A stretch of 64,000 nt of DNA from Paludisphaera borealis (GCF_001956985.1 NZ_CP019082.1:3100001-3164000), one strand, 5' to 3'; positions 9,407 through 18,781 are shown, counted from the first letter of the stretch. Numbers and translations are program-made. The notes: generated by a model from the sequence alone, not told the origin.

Positions 9407-11968
9407 TCAGACGTGGTGGGAGGTTCGCGACCGACTTGTGCGGCTATGGGGAGGAACCATGAACCTCGGCCCGCGCCAGAGCGACGGCTGGGGCGACTTC
9501 GTCGGCTTGGCTTTGGACGGAGACTGGCACCACCACTTGCGGGAGAGTTGGCGGAAACGGAAGGCCGCGGCCGCCGCCACGACCAGGCTGATCGGTACGC
9601 CCAAGGTCGCGCGCTCGACCTGGCCGGAGTGCTCGTCGTCGCCTCGGGCCGCTTCGTCCGGAACGCCATCGCCCCCCCCGGTGCGGGCGAGCACCATCGA
9701 GTCGAGCCAGCTGCCGTTCGCGAGGGCTTCCAGACCGTCCTCGACGCCTCGGAACAGCCAAGGGCTGACGCTCCGCGCGGCTTCCGCCAGGCGATCGGCT
9801 TCGAGCAACGCCAGAGCGTCGGCCTGTACGCCTTGCTCCTCGCCGTCGGTGCGCCGGAGTTCGTCGTCCAAGGTTCCTGGCTCTGTGAGGTTCGACTGCT
9901 TCTCGCTCGTATCCTTCTTTACGAGCAAGCCGTCGGGACTGCGAATCTGACCATCGTCGCCATACGCCGCGGCGGGGAGGATTCCCGCGATCAGGCCCCG
10001 GCTGCTGTCGGCCAAGGCGAGGAGCCCGCCGGAAACGGTCGGACCGACGACCGAGAACGCGTCATTCCGCGCCGAAGGTCGTCCGACCAACGCCGCGCCG
10101 ACCGTCACCGTGAAACTCGACGGCAGCGTGCTGATCGAGACCGGTCCCGCCACGGTGGAGAACGGAGCCGGCCCTCCCGAGCCCATCGGACTGCCGTAGG
10201 CGTCCGGCGTCACCGCTCCACCCATCCGCAAGCTGAGCGCCCCCGCCGACCCCACGGCGTTGCCGATTTGGAACGCCTCGTTCAGGTCGACTTGCAGCTG
10301 CCAGCCGAAAGCCACGGACTCCGGACCGACCGCGCTCAATCTCAGCACGTACACGCCCGGTGCGAGGGGCGTGTTGAAACGACCGTCGGGGTCGGACTCG
10401 ATGACCACCGTACCATCGTCTTTCACCAATTGCGCCCGAAGCGTGCCTATCGAGACGTCCGTTGTGAGCGAGGCGGTGCCGCCGAGGGGAACTATGAACC
10501 GATAGGTGATGTCGCCGCCGCTGGCAAGGACGGCCGTTCCAACCGCGCCGACGACGTTGTCGTGGAGCCTGGTAAGCCCCAACGGGATTCCGCCGCCATC
10601 CCCAGACGTCCCGGCGGGAGGTGCCTGGATCGTCCAGGTCGCCAGTACATCAGCCGGAAGGTCGGCGGCGACGGGCGTCAGGCCGATCAGGTTGGTCAGC
10701 CCACCCTCCCGCGGGACGACCAGGCTGTACTCGCCAGGCGTGAGCGGCTGTGAAAAGTAGAATGTAAGCTTGCCGAATCGGGCATCCGCCACTGGCCCAA
10801 GAAACACCGGGAAGAGCTGCCCCTGCTGATCCCGGACGTAAAGAGAATCTCCCTGCAAGCTATTCGGATCGATAGCGTCGGAGAAGGAGATCGTGAACCC
10901 GGTCGGGCTCGCCGACGTCGAGTCGTCCCGCTGCAATTCGAACCCGGTGACCTCCGTAGACGAAGTGAGCGGATCGGCGACGACTTCAAGATGGAAAGGC
11001 CCGCCGGTCTGAGATCGGGACGAGATGCCGGGTTCACCGGTCCTCGGATCGTAACCCCCGGGTTGCCCACCCAGGTTTCCGACTCCGGAAATCCCGACGT
11101 AGTAAACGCCGGGTTTGAGCGCCGAGAACATGTAGGGATCGCCCACAAGCGTTCCCAGTCCCGTGCCGGAGTCGCTGGCCTTCAGCGCTCGCCCCTGTTG
11201 ATCGAAGAGCGTGATCGCGGCCTGGAGCGTGCTTCCGATCCTCTGGGCGTCGAGTTGCAATCCCAGCCGCCAAAGCGGCTGATTCGTCCCGAGTGTAATC
11301 TTGTAGAGCGTGACGCCAGTGCCCCCTCGTATATCCAAGTACCCCGGGATGGTCTGGATGTTCGACCCTATCGCGCCCAGGTCGACGGCGTCGTCGAGGG
11401 TCGGCGCCTTGCCCATGACCTGAAACTCGGAGAGCGTCTGGTCCTCCATGTAGTTCCACGATCCATCATCGAGAAGTCGCGAGAGCGACCTATCCCCCCC
11501 GGCGAGTACGATCCGATACCGGCCCGGCGCGAGCGGGCTCGCAAACGAGATCGTCGCCGTGTGCGCCGTGGAATCCTGGATGACCACGGAAGGGTTTGAG
11601 GAGTTTTGGATAGGAAAGGTTTCGCCGTTCGAGCCGACCCCAACAAGGAAGACGCTTCCATCGCGCCACCAGGTGTCCACCGACAACGTGGAAAGCCTTG
11701 CATCCTTCATTTCGACGATGATCGTCTGGGGGGCTGAGCTGACCGAGAAGGCCTGGCCGTCGCTGGGAGAAACCGAGATCTTGTCGAGAGGCTGGATCTC
11801 GGCCGCCGTGGAGCTGACGGTCGACGTCTCGGCTGCCGTATTCCCCGATTGCGAGGGAGCGGTCGGTGTGACAACCGATATAGACATGACTTGCCGGCGT
11901 TCGAGCGTCTCGAAGGCAAGGTCGCAACGAACGACTCGAAGGTGCATCGTGATGAAAGAACGACTCAT
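9407..11968 (-). CDS. large exported/surface protein with LEPR-XLL-like N-terminus
   Basis: This 853-aa protein has no known enzymatic domain. The N-terminus FETLERRQVMSISV (about residues 19-32) resembles the planctomycete LEPR-XLL sorting-type motif found at the start of large surface proteins. The body is rich in Ser, Thr, Gly and Asp and in beta-strand-like segments. Two Ig-like stretches are suggestive: SPSDGQAFSVSSAPQTIIVEM...APGRYRIVLAG near residue 70-170, and GFTISFSDAIDPNSLQGDSL...LTPGEYSLVV near 355-420. A hydrophobic segment LGVPISLVVAAAAAF lies near the C-terminus and is followed by basic residues, consistent with a membrane anchor. The ATG at 11968 lacks a clear ribosome binding site, and the next ATG at 11947 is possible. 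It is transcribed after the matrixin gene. Confidence 0.7.
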   Translation of the reverse strand: MSRSFITMHLRVVRCDLAFETLERRQVMSISVVTPTAPSQSGNTAAETSTVSSTAAEIQPLDKISVSPSDGQAFSVSSAPQTIIVEMKDARLSTLSVDTWWRDGSVFLVGVGSNGETFPIQNSSNPSVVIQDSTAHTATISFASPLAPGRYRIVLAGGDRSLSRLLDDGSWNYMEDQTLSEFQVMGKAPTLDDAVDLGAIGSNIQTIPGYLDIRGGTGVTLYKITLGTNQPLWRLGLQLDAQRIGSTLQAAITLFDQQGRALKASDSGTGLGTLVGDPYMFSALKPGVYYVGISGVGNLGGQPGGYDPRTGEPGISSRSQTGGPFHLEVVADPLTSSTEVTGFELQRDDSTSASPTGFTISFSDAIDPNSLQGDSLYVRDQQGQLFPVFLGPVADARFGKLTFYFSQPLTPGEYSLVVPREGGLTNLIGLTPVAADLPADVLATWTIQAPPAGTSGDGGGIPLGLTRLHDNVVGAVGTAVLASGGDITYRFIVPLGGTASLTTDVSIGTLRAQLVKDDGTVVIESDPDGRFNTPLAPGVYVLRLSAVGPESVAFGWQLQVDLNEAFQIGNAVGSAGALSLRMGGAVTPDAYGSPMGSGGPAPFSTVAGPVSISTLPSSFTVTVGAALVGRPSARNDAFSVVGPTVSGGLLALADSSRGLIAGILPAAAYGDDGQIRSPDGLLVKKDTSEKQSNLTEPGTLDDELRRTDGEEQGVQADALALLEADRLAEAARSVSPWLFRGVEDGLEALANGSWLDSMVLARTGGGDGVPDEAARGDDEHSGQVERATLGVPISLVVAAAAAFRFRQLSRKWWCQSPSKAKPTKSPQPSLWRGPRFMVPPHSRTSRSRTSHHV

Positions 11969-12096
11969 GGCGTCACCAACGGCAAAAGGATGAAAAATCC
12001 AAGCGAGTGAGTTTCAGGTCGCCGCTTTCAGGTCGAGGTCTCGGCCTGGCACCGGGCTACAAAATCGAGGCCCCGACGCCAGAGTGCGATCAGTCG

Positions 12097-13581
12097 TCAC
12101 GTTCTCGAGCCGCTCCGGGATCTCATCCTCCCGCTCAACGTTGTCGCAGGGGCGGCCTCGAGATCCCAGTTGATCGTCGCCCGATTGATCGCCCTGATCG
12201 GGTGGAACACCGATTTTCTAGCGACCCGCGCCACGGTGACGAGGACCGCCGGGTACGACGGCACGACCGGCAGCGCCGGGTCGGACGTCGGCCCCACCAT
12301 GAAGCGCATCCAGGCGAAGGGCGGAGGTATCGAGAGTACTGATCCACCTTGCGCGTGTCCGTGGTCCGTTCCATACCCCGGTAGGGTCAGGGCGTCCCCC
12401 CTACCCACGATCCCTCCCAGCACTACCAGCTCTTGCGAGCCAGCCGACGACTTCATCGACGAGAGCCCTCCCCCCACGTCGGCCCGTTGGGCGACGGTCG
12501 AGTAGGGTATAGGAACCGCACCCAGCGCCTGAGATCCGAAATTGACCTGAAGTGCGTAGCTGCCGGTCGTGGTATTGGCAGCGTTCCCGCTGACCTGGAT
12601 GAAGTAACCGCGGCCAGTGACGGCAGGCAAATTCGCCAGCCACGCAGTGCCGCCGAAGCCTTGACTTACGAACTGGCCGAGCATATTCAGCGAGGAGTCG
12701 TACACCGTCAGCTTCGGACTCAGCAGACTCAAGCCCCCGGCTTGGGCGACCACCGTGAGATTTCCCGTGTTCGTGGGCGGAGCGGTCACCCAGAACCACT
12801 CGGTTTGTCCATACGTCGTGAGGTTGAGGTTCGAGAGCGTAAATTGGCCATTGGACCCCATCGACGAGTCGAGGGAGGCGGCCCAGAAGTAGTAGGCGTT
12901 GTTGTTGCTGTTGATGTTGTACGCGTCATACTGACGCGCCCCGTACACCGACTGAATCCCCGAAGTGTCGTCGTTCGTCAGGTTCTGCTTGATCCCGTTA
13001 TAGTAGGCGTACATCACGGCGTTGCTGATTTGCGAATGGTTCATGCCGAGCGCATGGCCGAACTCGTGGATCGCCACGGTTTCGAGGTCGAAGCTCGAAT
13101 TGATCCGCCAAAGCACCGTCGAGTTGATGACGATGTCGCCGGCCGCCGTGCCGCCGTTGATCGGTGGCGGCGAGAAAGCCGCGCCCAACGTGCCGTCGGC
13201 CAGCGGAATCGCGCTGATCCGGATGTCGCCGAACCGCGAATCCCCCTGCTGGTTACCGCTCACCCCGAGCGGCAACCCGTTGTCGCTGACCCACACCAGG
13301 TTGACGTTGGCGACTTGCTGCCAGACCGCGGCGGCCTTCAGGAACTGATTCTGCCAGTCGGACATGTTGGGGATCACGGCGGTCAGCGACTGGAAAAGCG
13401 TGCTCGGCGTGCCGCCGATCGAGGTGCCGTCGGGCACAAGACTGAAGGTGATCCGATTGCCGTAGGTCCAGGCGGCCCCCATCGTGGCATAAAGCAGGAG
13501 CCGACTCTCCAGCCCTTCGAGCTGCGGGCGGGATCTTCGATCTCGGGCCGATGGTTTCCGACCGCGTGACTGCCCTATCAT
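12097..13581 (-). CDS. matrixin-type zinc metalloprotease with LEPR-XLL-like N-terminus
   Basis: This is a predicted secreted zinc endopeptidase (M10/metzincin clan) of 494 aa. The N-terminus is basic and leads into LEGLESRLLLYA (about residues 21-33), a clear LEPR-XLL-like motif. The protease domain (about 35-215) has AVWQQVANVNLVWV, IVINS and the zinc motif HEFGHALGMNH (HExxHxxGxxH), followed by VMYAYYNG, where the Met of the expected Met-turn sits. SIQSVYG-type sequence ends the domain. The C-terminal 270 residues look like beta-sandwich (pre-peptidase/DVUA0089-like) repeats. The ATG at 13581 is preceded by AGGGAG at about 8 bases. The protein lacks an obvious cysteine-switch propeptide, so its activation mode is unknown. 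Confidence 0.85.
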   Translation of the reverse strand: MIGQSRGRKPSARDRRSRPQLEGLESRLLLYATMGAAWTYGNRITFSLVPDGTSIGGTPSTLFQSLTAVIPNMSDWQNQFLKAAAVWQQVANVNLVWVSDNGLPLGVSGNQQGDSRFGDIRISAIPLADGTLGAAFSPPPINGGTAAGDIVINSTVLWRINSSFDLETVAIHEFGHALGMNHSQISNAVMYAYYNGIKQNLTNDDTSGIQSVYGARQYDAYNINSNNNAYYFWAASLDSSMGSNGQFTLSNLNLTTYGQTEWFWVTAPPTNTGNLTVVAQAGGLSLLSPKLTVYDSSLNMLGQFVSQGFGGTAWLANLPAVTGRGYFIQVSGNAANTTTGSYALQVNFGSQALGAVPIPYSTVAQRADVGGGLSSMKSSAGSQELVVLGGIVGRGDALTLPGYGTDHGHAQGGSVLSIPPPFAWMRFMVGPTSDPALPVVPSYPAVLVTVARVARKSVFHPIRAINRATINWDLEAAPATTLSGRMRSRSGSRT

Positions 13582-13759
13582 GGGTTCACTCCCTTAGGTG
13601 CTGGGCCCAGACCGATCGCACACTTCCACCTCTAACGAGCCTTCGGAGTTCTCTGCACGACCGCCCCACCGATGAGCCCCTACGCACCCCTAACCCTCTC
13701 GACCTGGAAGCTTTCAATTGAAACCTAGGTCTTATTGATTGGCTTGCGAGCGGCGATGC

Positions 13760-13794
13760 AAAAAAGCCATGCTCGACTCCACGTTCGGAGTCGA
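13760..13794 (-). terminator. possible intrinsic terminator (minus strand)
   Basis: An 8-bp perfect stem (13773-13780 with 13787-13794) with a 6-base loop is followed on the minus strand, after 7 bases, by six T. It could end transcripts from the repeat-protein gene at 14158-14952, but it sits about 370 bases past that stop. The rest of 13582-14157 shows no convincing gene. The minus-strand open frame 13586-14089 has poor composition and no family resemblance. Confidence 0.35.
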
Positions 13795-14157
13795 CAGTCT
13801 TAGTCTTACTGATGGTGTTGATCGGTGGTGGCGGCGACAAAACGAACGACGGCCTCAGGACGCCATCGTCATGGGCTCTTGAAACAGAAATTGCGATTGG
13901 TAATGGCTGAATCGTCGACTGGCAGGAAGTAGAAACGGAGCGCGAAGCTCCTGAGCAAATTGTAGAACATCGCGCGGGCCGGTGAGAACCCTTTGATGCG
14001 ATTTTTCGACAAAGTCGGAAATGGGCAAAAACGACAACGGCGGCCCCGCTCTGGTTGAGCGACGCCGCCGGCCGTTCTATGCTGGACATAGAATGAAACG
14101 CTCACCGCGAGTCGGTCAAGTCGACCGGTTCGCGGCAAACGTCAATTTGTGCACGCC

Positions 14158-14952
14158 TCAATCAATATTGAGGAGCAGCTTTGATCGGAGCCTGAGGAGC
14201 CGGGGCGTACTGGGGGGCCGGGGCGATCTTGGCCGGAGCCTGAGGGGCCGGGGCGATCTTGGCCGGAGCCTGGGGGGCCGGGGCGATCTTGGCCGGAGCC
14301 TGAGGGGCCGGGGCGATCTTGGCCGGAGCCTGAGGGGCCGGGGCGATCTTGGCCGGAGCCTGAGGGGCCGGGGCGATCTTGGCCGGAGCCTGGGGGGCCG
14401 GGGCGATCTTGGCCGGAGCCTGAGGGGCCGGGGCGATCTTGGCCGGAGCCTGAGGGGCCGGGGCGATCTTGGCCGGAGCCTGAGGGGCCGGGGCGATCTT
14501 GGCCGGAGCCTGGGGGGCCGGGGCGATCTTGGCCGGAGCCTGGGGGGCCGGGGCGATCTTGGCCGGAGCCTGGGGGGCCGGGGCGATCTTGGCCGGAGCC
14601 TGGGGGGCCGGGGCGATCTTGGCCGGAGCCTGAGGGGCCGGGGCGATCTTGGCCGGAGCCTGAGGGGCCGGGGCGATCTTGGCCGGAGCCTGGGGGCCGG
14701 GGCGATCTTGGCCGGAGCCTGGGGGGCCGGGGCGATCTTGGCCGGAGCCTGGGGGGCCGGGGCGATCTTGGCCGGAGCCTGGGGGGCCGGGGCGATCTTG
14801 GCCGGAGCCTGAGGGGCCGGGGCCACAACGTAAGGAGTTATCTTGGACGGCGCCTGGGCGGCAGGAAGGACCTTGCCCGTGGCGACCGGAGTCGATTTGT
14901 GGAACAGTTGGCCCGAGACACTCAGGGCAACAACTAGAACCGCACTGGTCAT
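14158..14952 (-). CDS. exported APAPQAPAKI-repeat protein, apparently frameshifted
   Basis: The N-terminus MTSAVLVVALSVSGQLF looks like a short signal peptide, and the ATG has GAGGA 7 bases upstream. After about 47 residues the protein enters a decapeptide repeat APAPQAPAKI. After four to five repeats one G is missing from a G-run (14692-14696 has five G where the sister units have six). The frame then changes to an Arg/Pro-rich sequence ending at 14158. If the missing base is restored, the same decapeptide continues for some 16 more units and ends cleanly in APAPQAPIKAAPQY with a stop at 14162-14164, giving 263 aa. That C-terminus makes sense and strongly suggests it is the real frame. The function is unknown; a periplasmic or cell-wall spacer is a guess. 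Confidence 0.7.
   Translation of the reverse strand: MTSAVLVVALSVSGQLFHKSTPVATGKVLPAAQAPSKITPYVVAPAPQAPAKIAPAPQAPAKIAPAPQAPAKIAPAPQAPAKIAPAPRLRPRSPRPLRLRPRSPRPLRLRPRSPRPPRLRPRSPRPPRLRPRSPRPPRLRPRSPRPPRLRPRSPRPLRLRPRSPRPLRLRPRSPRPLRLRPRSPRPPRLRPRSPRPLRLRPRSPRPLRLRPRSPRPLRLRPRSPRPPRLRPRSPRPLRLRPRSPRPPSTPRLLRLRSKLLLNID
14212..14818. repeat. 30-bp tandem repeat, about 20 copies
   Basis: About 20 head-to-tail copies of a 30-bp unit beginning GGGGCGATCTTGGCCGGAGC. Units differ almost only at one base (TGAGGGG versus TGGGGGG), which is a synonymous Pro codon change (CCT/CCC) in the repeat-protein frame. One unit lacks a G at 14692-14696. There are no spacers. The unit length is a multiple of three, so copy-number change keeps the frame. 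Confidence 0.95.
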
Positions 14953-15539
14953 CGCGAAGTCCTCTGTGATGAGTGAGGTTGTCGGTCGACGTCTCGATCG
15001 ACTCGGTGAGCTAACATTCCCCTGATGGATTGGTCACGGCCGATGAGTGACAACGTCCGATTGCCAACACCACCGCCCTGTCGTTCTTCACTCCCCTTCC
15101 CCTTTAAAAGGGACGGGTGGTGAATCTTGCCCCCCTTCCGTGTCAGGAGACAAGGCACGAAGGCCCTCGGTACGGTGGCGGAAGCCTCAAGCCGGTCATC
15201 TTGGCCGACTCTAGCTCTCCACCCCAGGGGTGGCCATTGCAGGTTATCGGCATCCACTACCCACTCGTTTACTCAAGTTGGGAAAATCGAGAGCATGCTG
15301 GCTTGAGGAACTCTAGGGGCTTTGACGAGTTTCAAGAGGCTGGGTGTTTACAGATCGCGAATTGGATCGTCCCCCGACGGCTTCGAAGCCGAACCATCAT
15401 GAGGCCGTTAAGGAGCCCACAGCATTTGCGAGGGGGCGGTGGAACCTGGGCCGTCGGACCGACAAGGTGGTCAACTCGGCGGCTCGATCTCACACAAGGA
15501 TTCAGCGTCATCAACACTACACCGGTATTGGGAGGCAGC

Positions 15540-17099
15540 ATGCGTATCGGCATCCGGCTTGGCGGTGCGATGTTCGGAATGATTGTCACCATGATGGGGA
15601 CGATTGCCCGGGCGGACTCCGCTGAGCGAGTCGTGGCCATCCCGCTAGGAGGCTCACTCGAATCGCAGAGCGGCGACCATCATTATGGGGTCTACGTTCC
15701 GACGCGGTTCGGGGGCGAGCTGACGATCAAGGCGACCGAAGGAAAGGTCGAGGAGATCAAAGGTCCCAACGGCGTGGTTCGGACCAACGGGCAAGACGTC
15801 GGCGTCGATCAGCACGGATGGTTCACGTTCCGGATCGTGGGGGCGAAGAAGCCGTTCACGGTGGAGACGAAGTTCATCCAGACGGCGCAGAGCGCGAAAA
15901 AGCCCTGGAACTTCTATTACTGGCCGACGAAGGCCGATGCGCTCCACGAGCCCTGGGCCGGGGGGAACGCTCGGGTCGACACGGTCGAGGTCAAGGGCGA
16001 CGACGTCCTGCTGCACGCTCCGGGGAGCTATATCGAGCCGGGCAAGGACATCATCCTGGCCGGCCCCAACGGCCTACTGGAATCGCTGCCGGCCGCCGGC
16101 GACGACGCCACCTGGTTTCCGAATCTGTACGACGATCTGTACTGGCTGGGGCCCAAGAACACCCTCTTCCAGACCCCTTCCCCGATGCTGAAGTACGACC
16201 AGCTCTTTGGCACGTCGGCTCGCCAGTGGGAGGCGCGCTACAGCCAGAACAACGACATCAGCCGGTGGCCCGGCCACTGCCTCGGCGGCGCCGTGGCGTC
16301 GATCGCCTTCAATGATCCGGTCCCGGCCCCGGGCTCGGGCATGACCAAAGACGAGTTGAAGGCGCTGTACGCCGAGCTGGGCGAGAACCATCTCAACCAC
16401 CGGATCGGCGACTACGCCACCGACATCCCTCCCGGTCCTCCCCGTCCCGGTCCGGACGAGACCGACTGGAAGGTTTCGCGGGTTCACGCGATGCTTGAGA
16501 CGCACATCCGCGGCGAGCGGATCGCGCTTCTGGCCAACATGCGGGCGTTTCCGCCCCGGGGAACCCCGAGCGAGGTCTGGAACCAGGCGATCTACAAGTA
16601 CACCGCCAACGTCAAGGCGATGCCCGGCCGCGGCCCCCGCGCGGTGCTGATCGACATCCAGGTTCACACCAACTCGGGCTCGTCGCTCAACGGCCAGGAC
16701 GACAAGGACCGCGTGGTCCAGTATCAGTACAGCCTGGTCTACGGTCTTGACGGCAAGGTCGACGAGTCCAATCCCGCCGCGGCCGACTGGATCTCCGTCG
16801 GCGGCGAGGCCCTGTACGCGCCGTTGAACGTGCTTCAGGTTCTCGACTCGCAGTGGGCCGGCCACAACCCGTACGTGAACCTCGCCAACGTCCAGTCGCT
16901 CGACCTGGCCAACGGCGGCGGACGCGACGCGCGGTTCGCCGGCAAGCGTCCGGACTTCCTCCCGGTCGCTCAGTACGAGGCTGGACGGGCGCCTCTGGGC
17001 GGCAACACCCCCATGTTCGCGTCCGGCAACGAGCAGCCCGACCCCTCCCAGGGTCCCCGACGCTCCGGCGGGTTCTTCCGGACCATGTTCGGACGCTGA
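15540..17099 (+). CDS. secreted protein, possibly transglutaminase-elicitor-like
   Basis: The ATG at 15540 is chosen because GGGAGG lies just upstream and a signal peptide (GGAMFGMIVTMMGTIARADS) follows directly. The in-frame extension back to 15117 does not look like protein. The product is 519 aa. Around mid-protein, SRWPGHCLGGAVASI places a Cys in a context like the W-x-G-x-C-x-G-x-A-x-A-S motif of transglutaminase elicitors and papain-like folds. Downstream His and Asp/Asn candidates exist (for example VLIDIQVHTNSGSS). The assignment rests on this one motif and is tentative. The C-terminal 60 residues are polar and disordered. It stands alone, with a terminator after it. The upstream region 14953-15539 shows no other gene. 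Confidence 0.6.
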   Translation: MRIGIRLGGAMFGMIVTMMGTIARADSAERVVAIPLGGSLESQSGDHHYGVYVPTRFGGELTIKATEGKVEEIKGPNGVVRTNGQDVGVDQHGWFTFRIVGAKKPFTVETKFIQTAQSAKKPWNFYYWPTKADALHEPWAGGNARVDTVEVKGDDVLLHAPGSYIEPGKDIILAGPNGLLESLPAAGDDATWFPNLYDDLYWLGPKNTLFQTPSPMLKYDQLFGTSARQWEARYSQNNDISRWPGHCLGGAVASIAFNDPVPAPGSGMTKDELKALYAELGENHLNHRIGDYATDIPPGPPRPGPDETDWKVSRVHAMLETHIRGERIALLANMRAFPPRGTPSEVWNQAIYKYTANVKAMPGRGPRAVLIDIQVHTNSGSSLNGQDDKDRVVQYQYSLVYGLDGKVDESNPAAADWISVGGEALYAPLNVLQVLDSQWAGHNPYVNLANVQSLDLANGGGRDARFAGKRPDFLPVAQYEAGRAPLGGNTPMFASGNEQPDPSQGPRRSGGFFRTMFGR

Positions 17100-17180
17100 G
17101 CCTTCGCGACGGATCGCGGCGGCGCCCCCCCCTCCCCTCGGAGTTAGCTGAGTCCGACCTGAATCCCGCGCCTTCCTTTC

Positions 17181-17228
17181 ACCCGGTCGAGTCGTCGGTC
17201 CCATGACCACGGCTCGACCGGGTGTTTT
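17181..17228 (+). terminator. intrinsic terminator after the 15540-17099 gene
   Basis: An 11-bp perfect stem (17181-17191 with 17213-17223) and a 21-base loop are followed by GTTTT on the plus strand, 82 bases after the stop codon. The remainder of 17100-17475 holds no gene I can support. Confidence 0.7.
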
Positions 17229-17475
17229 CGCGCCCGCCTCGACGCCCTAGCGGCCAGCCGCCGCGCCGGAACTCCTTCGAATCCGGCCGTCTCTTCGATT
17301 TCGTTATTTTCGTCACTGCTGTTCAAGTCCCCCGCCGCGTCCGCCGATCTTCCTTACTAGAGAAAGAGCGGGCCGACCAGGCGACGTCCTGAAGAACGGC
17401 TGGAACGCTCCGACCGAGACTCGGATCTTGCTCTCCACGCACAACAGCCAACGATGATTCGCGGGGTCGTCAGCC

Positions 17476-17949
17476 ATGACTCAAACCGAACTCCTTCCCG
17501 AAACCACGACAAGGCGGCCCGAGCGGGACGGACGCCGTTCGGACATGGTGCTGATCCAGGTCCCCGACGTCCGCGTTCACCGCGCCCGGATCGAGCCGGG
17601 CCGAAGCCGCAACCAGCCCCACGGATTCGGCCGGCCCGTCGGAACCCGACGGCCCCGCCGACGTCTCAAGCGCGAGATCCGCGTGGCGGCCTTCGCCGGT
17701 CTGGCCTTCGCTCCGATCATTCTGGCGGCGAGCGTGTGGTGCCTCCACCCGTCGCGACCGCTGGCCGCCGCCGAGGTTGCGACGACCTCCCGGCCGATCG
17801 ACGAGCCCGATTCAACGCCGGCCGCGGTCCTGATCTCGATCGAACCGACCGTGAGCGCGAACGAGTCCGAGACCGAGACGCCGGTGGTCTTCCCCGGTTA
17901 CCTCCTGCCCGACGACCATCGCGAGGAGCCGGTCCATGAAGGAAGTTGA
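17476..17949 (+). CDS. small single-pass membrane protein of the polysaccharide-control cluster
   Basis: This 157-aa protein has a basic cytoplasmic N-terminal part (about residues 1-70, rich in Arg). One hydrophobic segment, VAAFAGLAFAPIILAASVWCL (about 74-94), precedes an acidic, Pro/Thr-rich extracytoplasmic tail. It overlaps the next gene by 14 bases, so the two are translationally coupled. I do not recognise a family. The partners, a CpsD-like and an ExeA-like ATPase, suggest a membrane-anchored accessory of exopolysaccharide or envelope assembly, possibly the membrane partner of the CpsD-like protein. The start lacks a strong ribosome binding site. Confidence 0.6.
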   Translation: MTQTELLPETTTRRPERDGRRSDMVLIQVPDVRVHRARIEPGRSRNQPHGFGRPVGTRRPRRRLKREIRVAAFAGLAFAPIILAASVWCLHPSRPLAAAEVATTSRPIDEPDSTPAAVLISIEPTVSANESETETPVVFPGYLLPDDHREEPVHEGS

Positions 17950-18781
17950 CGAGGCGCTGAGCCGGGCCTACTCCCAGAGAACTCAGGCGAACTCCTCCAC
18001 CGGGGTTCCCCCGTCCCCTCACTGGACGTCGCGAAAGCCCGCCGACTCCGACCGCGCGCCGGCCGACCGGCAGGATTCTTCGGAACGCGGCGGGCGAAGC
18101 CGAGCAACCAAGCCGCTCGGGCTGCCCGCTCCTGGCCTCGGTCACGGCTCGGGGATCGAGATCCAGTGGCCCGACGTCGTCGAGGAACTCGAACGGGCGT
18201 GGGGCGATCGTTTCGAGAGCCTGGCCGACCGGCTTCTCGAAGTCCGCGCCCGGCGGAACCTGAAGGTCATCCTCTTCACGAGCTGCCATCGGGCCGAGGG
18301 TCGGACCACGCTGGTTTTGACGCTCGCCCGGGTGTTGGCGCGTCGGCCGCTCAAGACGCTTCTGGTCGACGCGGATCTCTCGGGGCCGATGCTGGCCCGC
18401 AGCCTGGGCGTCCGGCCGATCGTCGGCCTCGACGACGTGGTGGAAGACGGCCAGGCGCTCAACGAGGCGTTGATCGAGAGCCCCGACGAACGACTCTGGC
18501 TCTTACCGATGCGGTCGGCCGTGTCGCGCCCCCGCGAATTTCTGTCGAGCGCCGCGTGGTCGTGCGCGATGGCCCGGTTGCGCCGCGAGTTCGACCTGGT
18601 GCTGATCGACGGCAGTCCGCTGTTCACCGGGCTGAGCGCGGCGGTTCTGCACAACTCGGTCGACGCCGCGGTTCTGGTTCACAACAGCGCGACGACCGGC
18701 CAGCGCGCGATTCTCCGGGCCCAGGAAGTCCTCGAAGCCGGCGGCGTCCCCCTGCTCGGGCTCGCCGAGACGTTCGTCTGA
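17936..18781 (+). CDS. CpsD/CapB-like (Wzc C-terminal type) P-loop ATPase with altered Walker A
   Basis: The protein has 281 aa with a disordered N-terminus (about 1-75) followed by the BY-kinase/MinD-like fold. KVILFTSCHRAEGRTTLVLTLA is the Walker A region, TLLVDADLSGPMLARSLG the Walker A'-type motif with the DxD, and FDLVLIDGSPLF Walker B. The usual Walker A lysine before the Thr/Ser is Arg here (AEGRTT instead of GEGKST). No C-terminal tyrosine cluster is present; the protein ends GLAETFV. It therefore looks like a regulatory relative of the tyrosine kinase that controls polysaccharide chain length, perhaps with weak or no kinase activity. It overlaps the preceding membrane protein gene and lies 44 bases before the ExeA-like gene. 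Confidence 0.8.
   Translation: MKEVDEALSRAYSQRTQANSSTGVPPSPHWTSRKPADSDRAPADRQDSSERGGRSRATKPLGLPAPGLGHGSGIEIQWPDVVEELERAWGDRFESLADRLLEVRARRNLKVILFTSCHRAEGRTTLVLTLARVLARRPLKTLLVDADLSGPMLARSLGVRPIVGLDDVVEDGQALNEALIESPDERLWLLPMRSAVSRPREFLSSAAWSCAMARLRREFDLVLIDGSPLFTGLSAAVLHNSVDAAVLVHNSATTGQRAILRAQEVLEAGGVPLLGLAETFV

Noticed and set aside
13586-14089. Minus-strand open frame of 167 codons
   Set aside because: No ribosome binding site, mixed low-complexity composition and no domain; it contains the hairpin at 13773-13794.
14212-14818. CRISPR array
   Set aside because: The 30-bp units are directly head to tail without spacers and encode a protein repeat; no cas genes are present.
15090-15119. Terminator-like CCCTTTAAAAGGG before the 15540 gene
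   Set aside because: The symmetric halves leave a one-base loop, so no hairpin can form; it is more likely chance.
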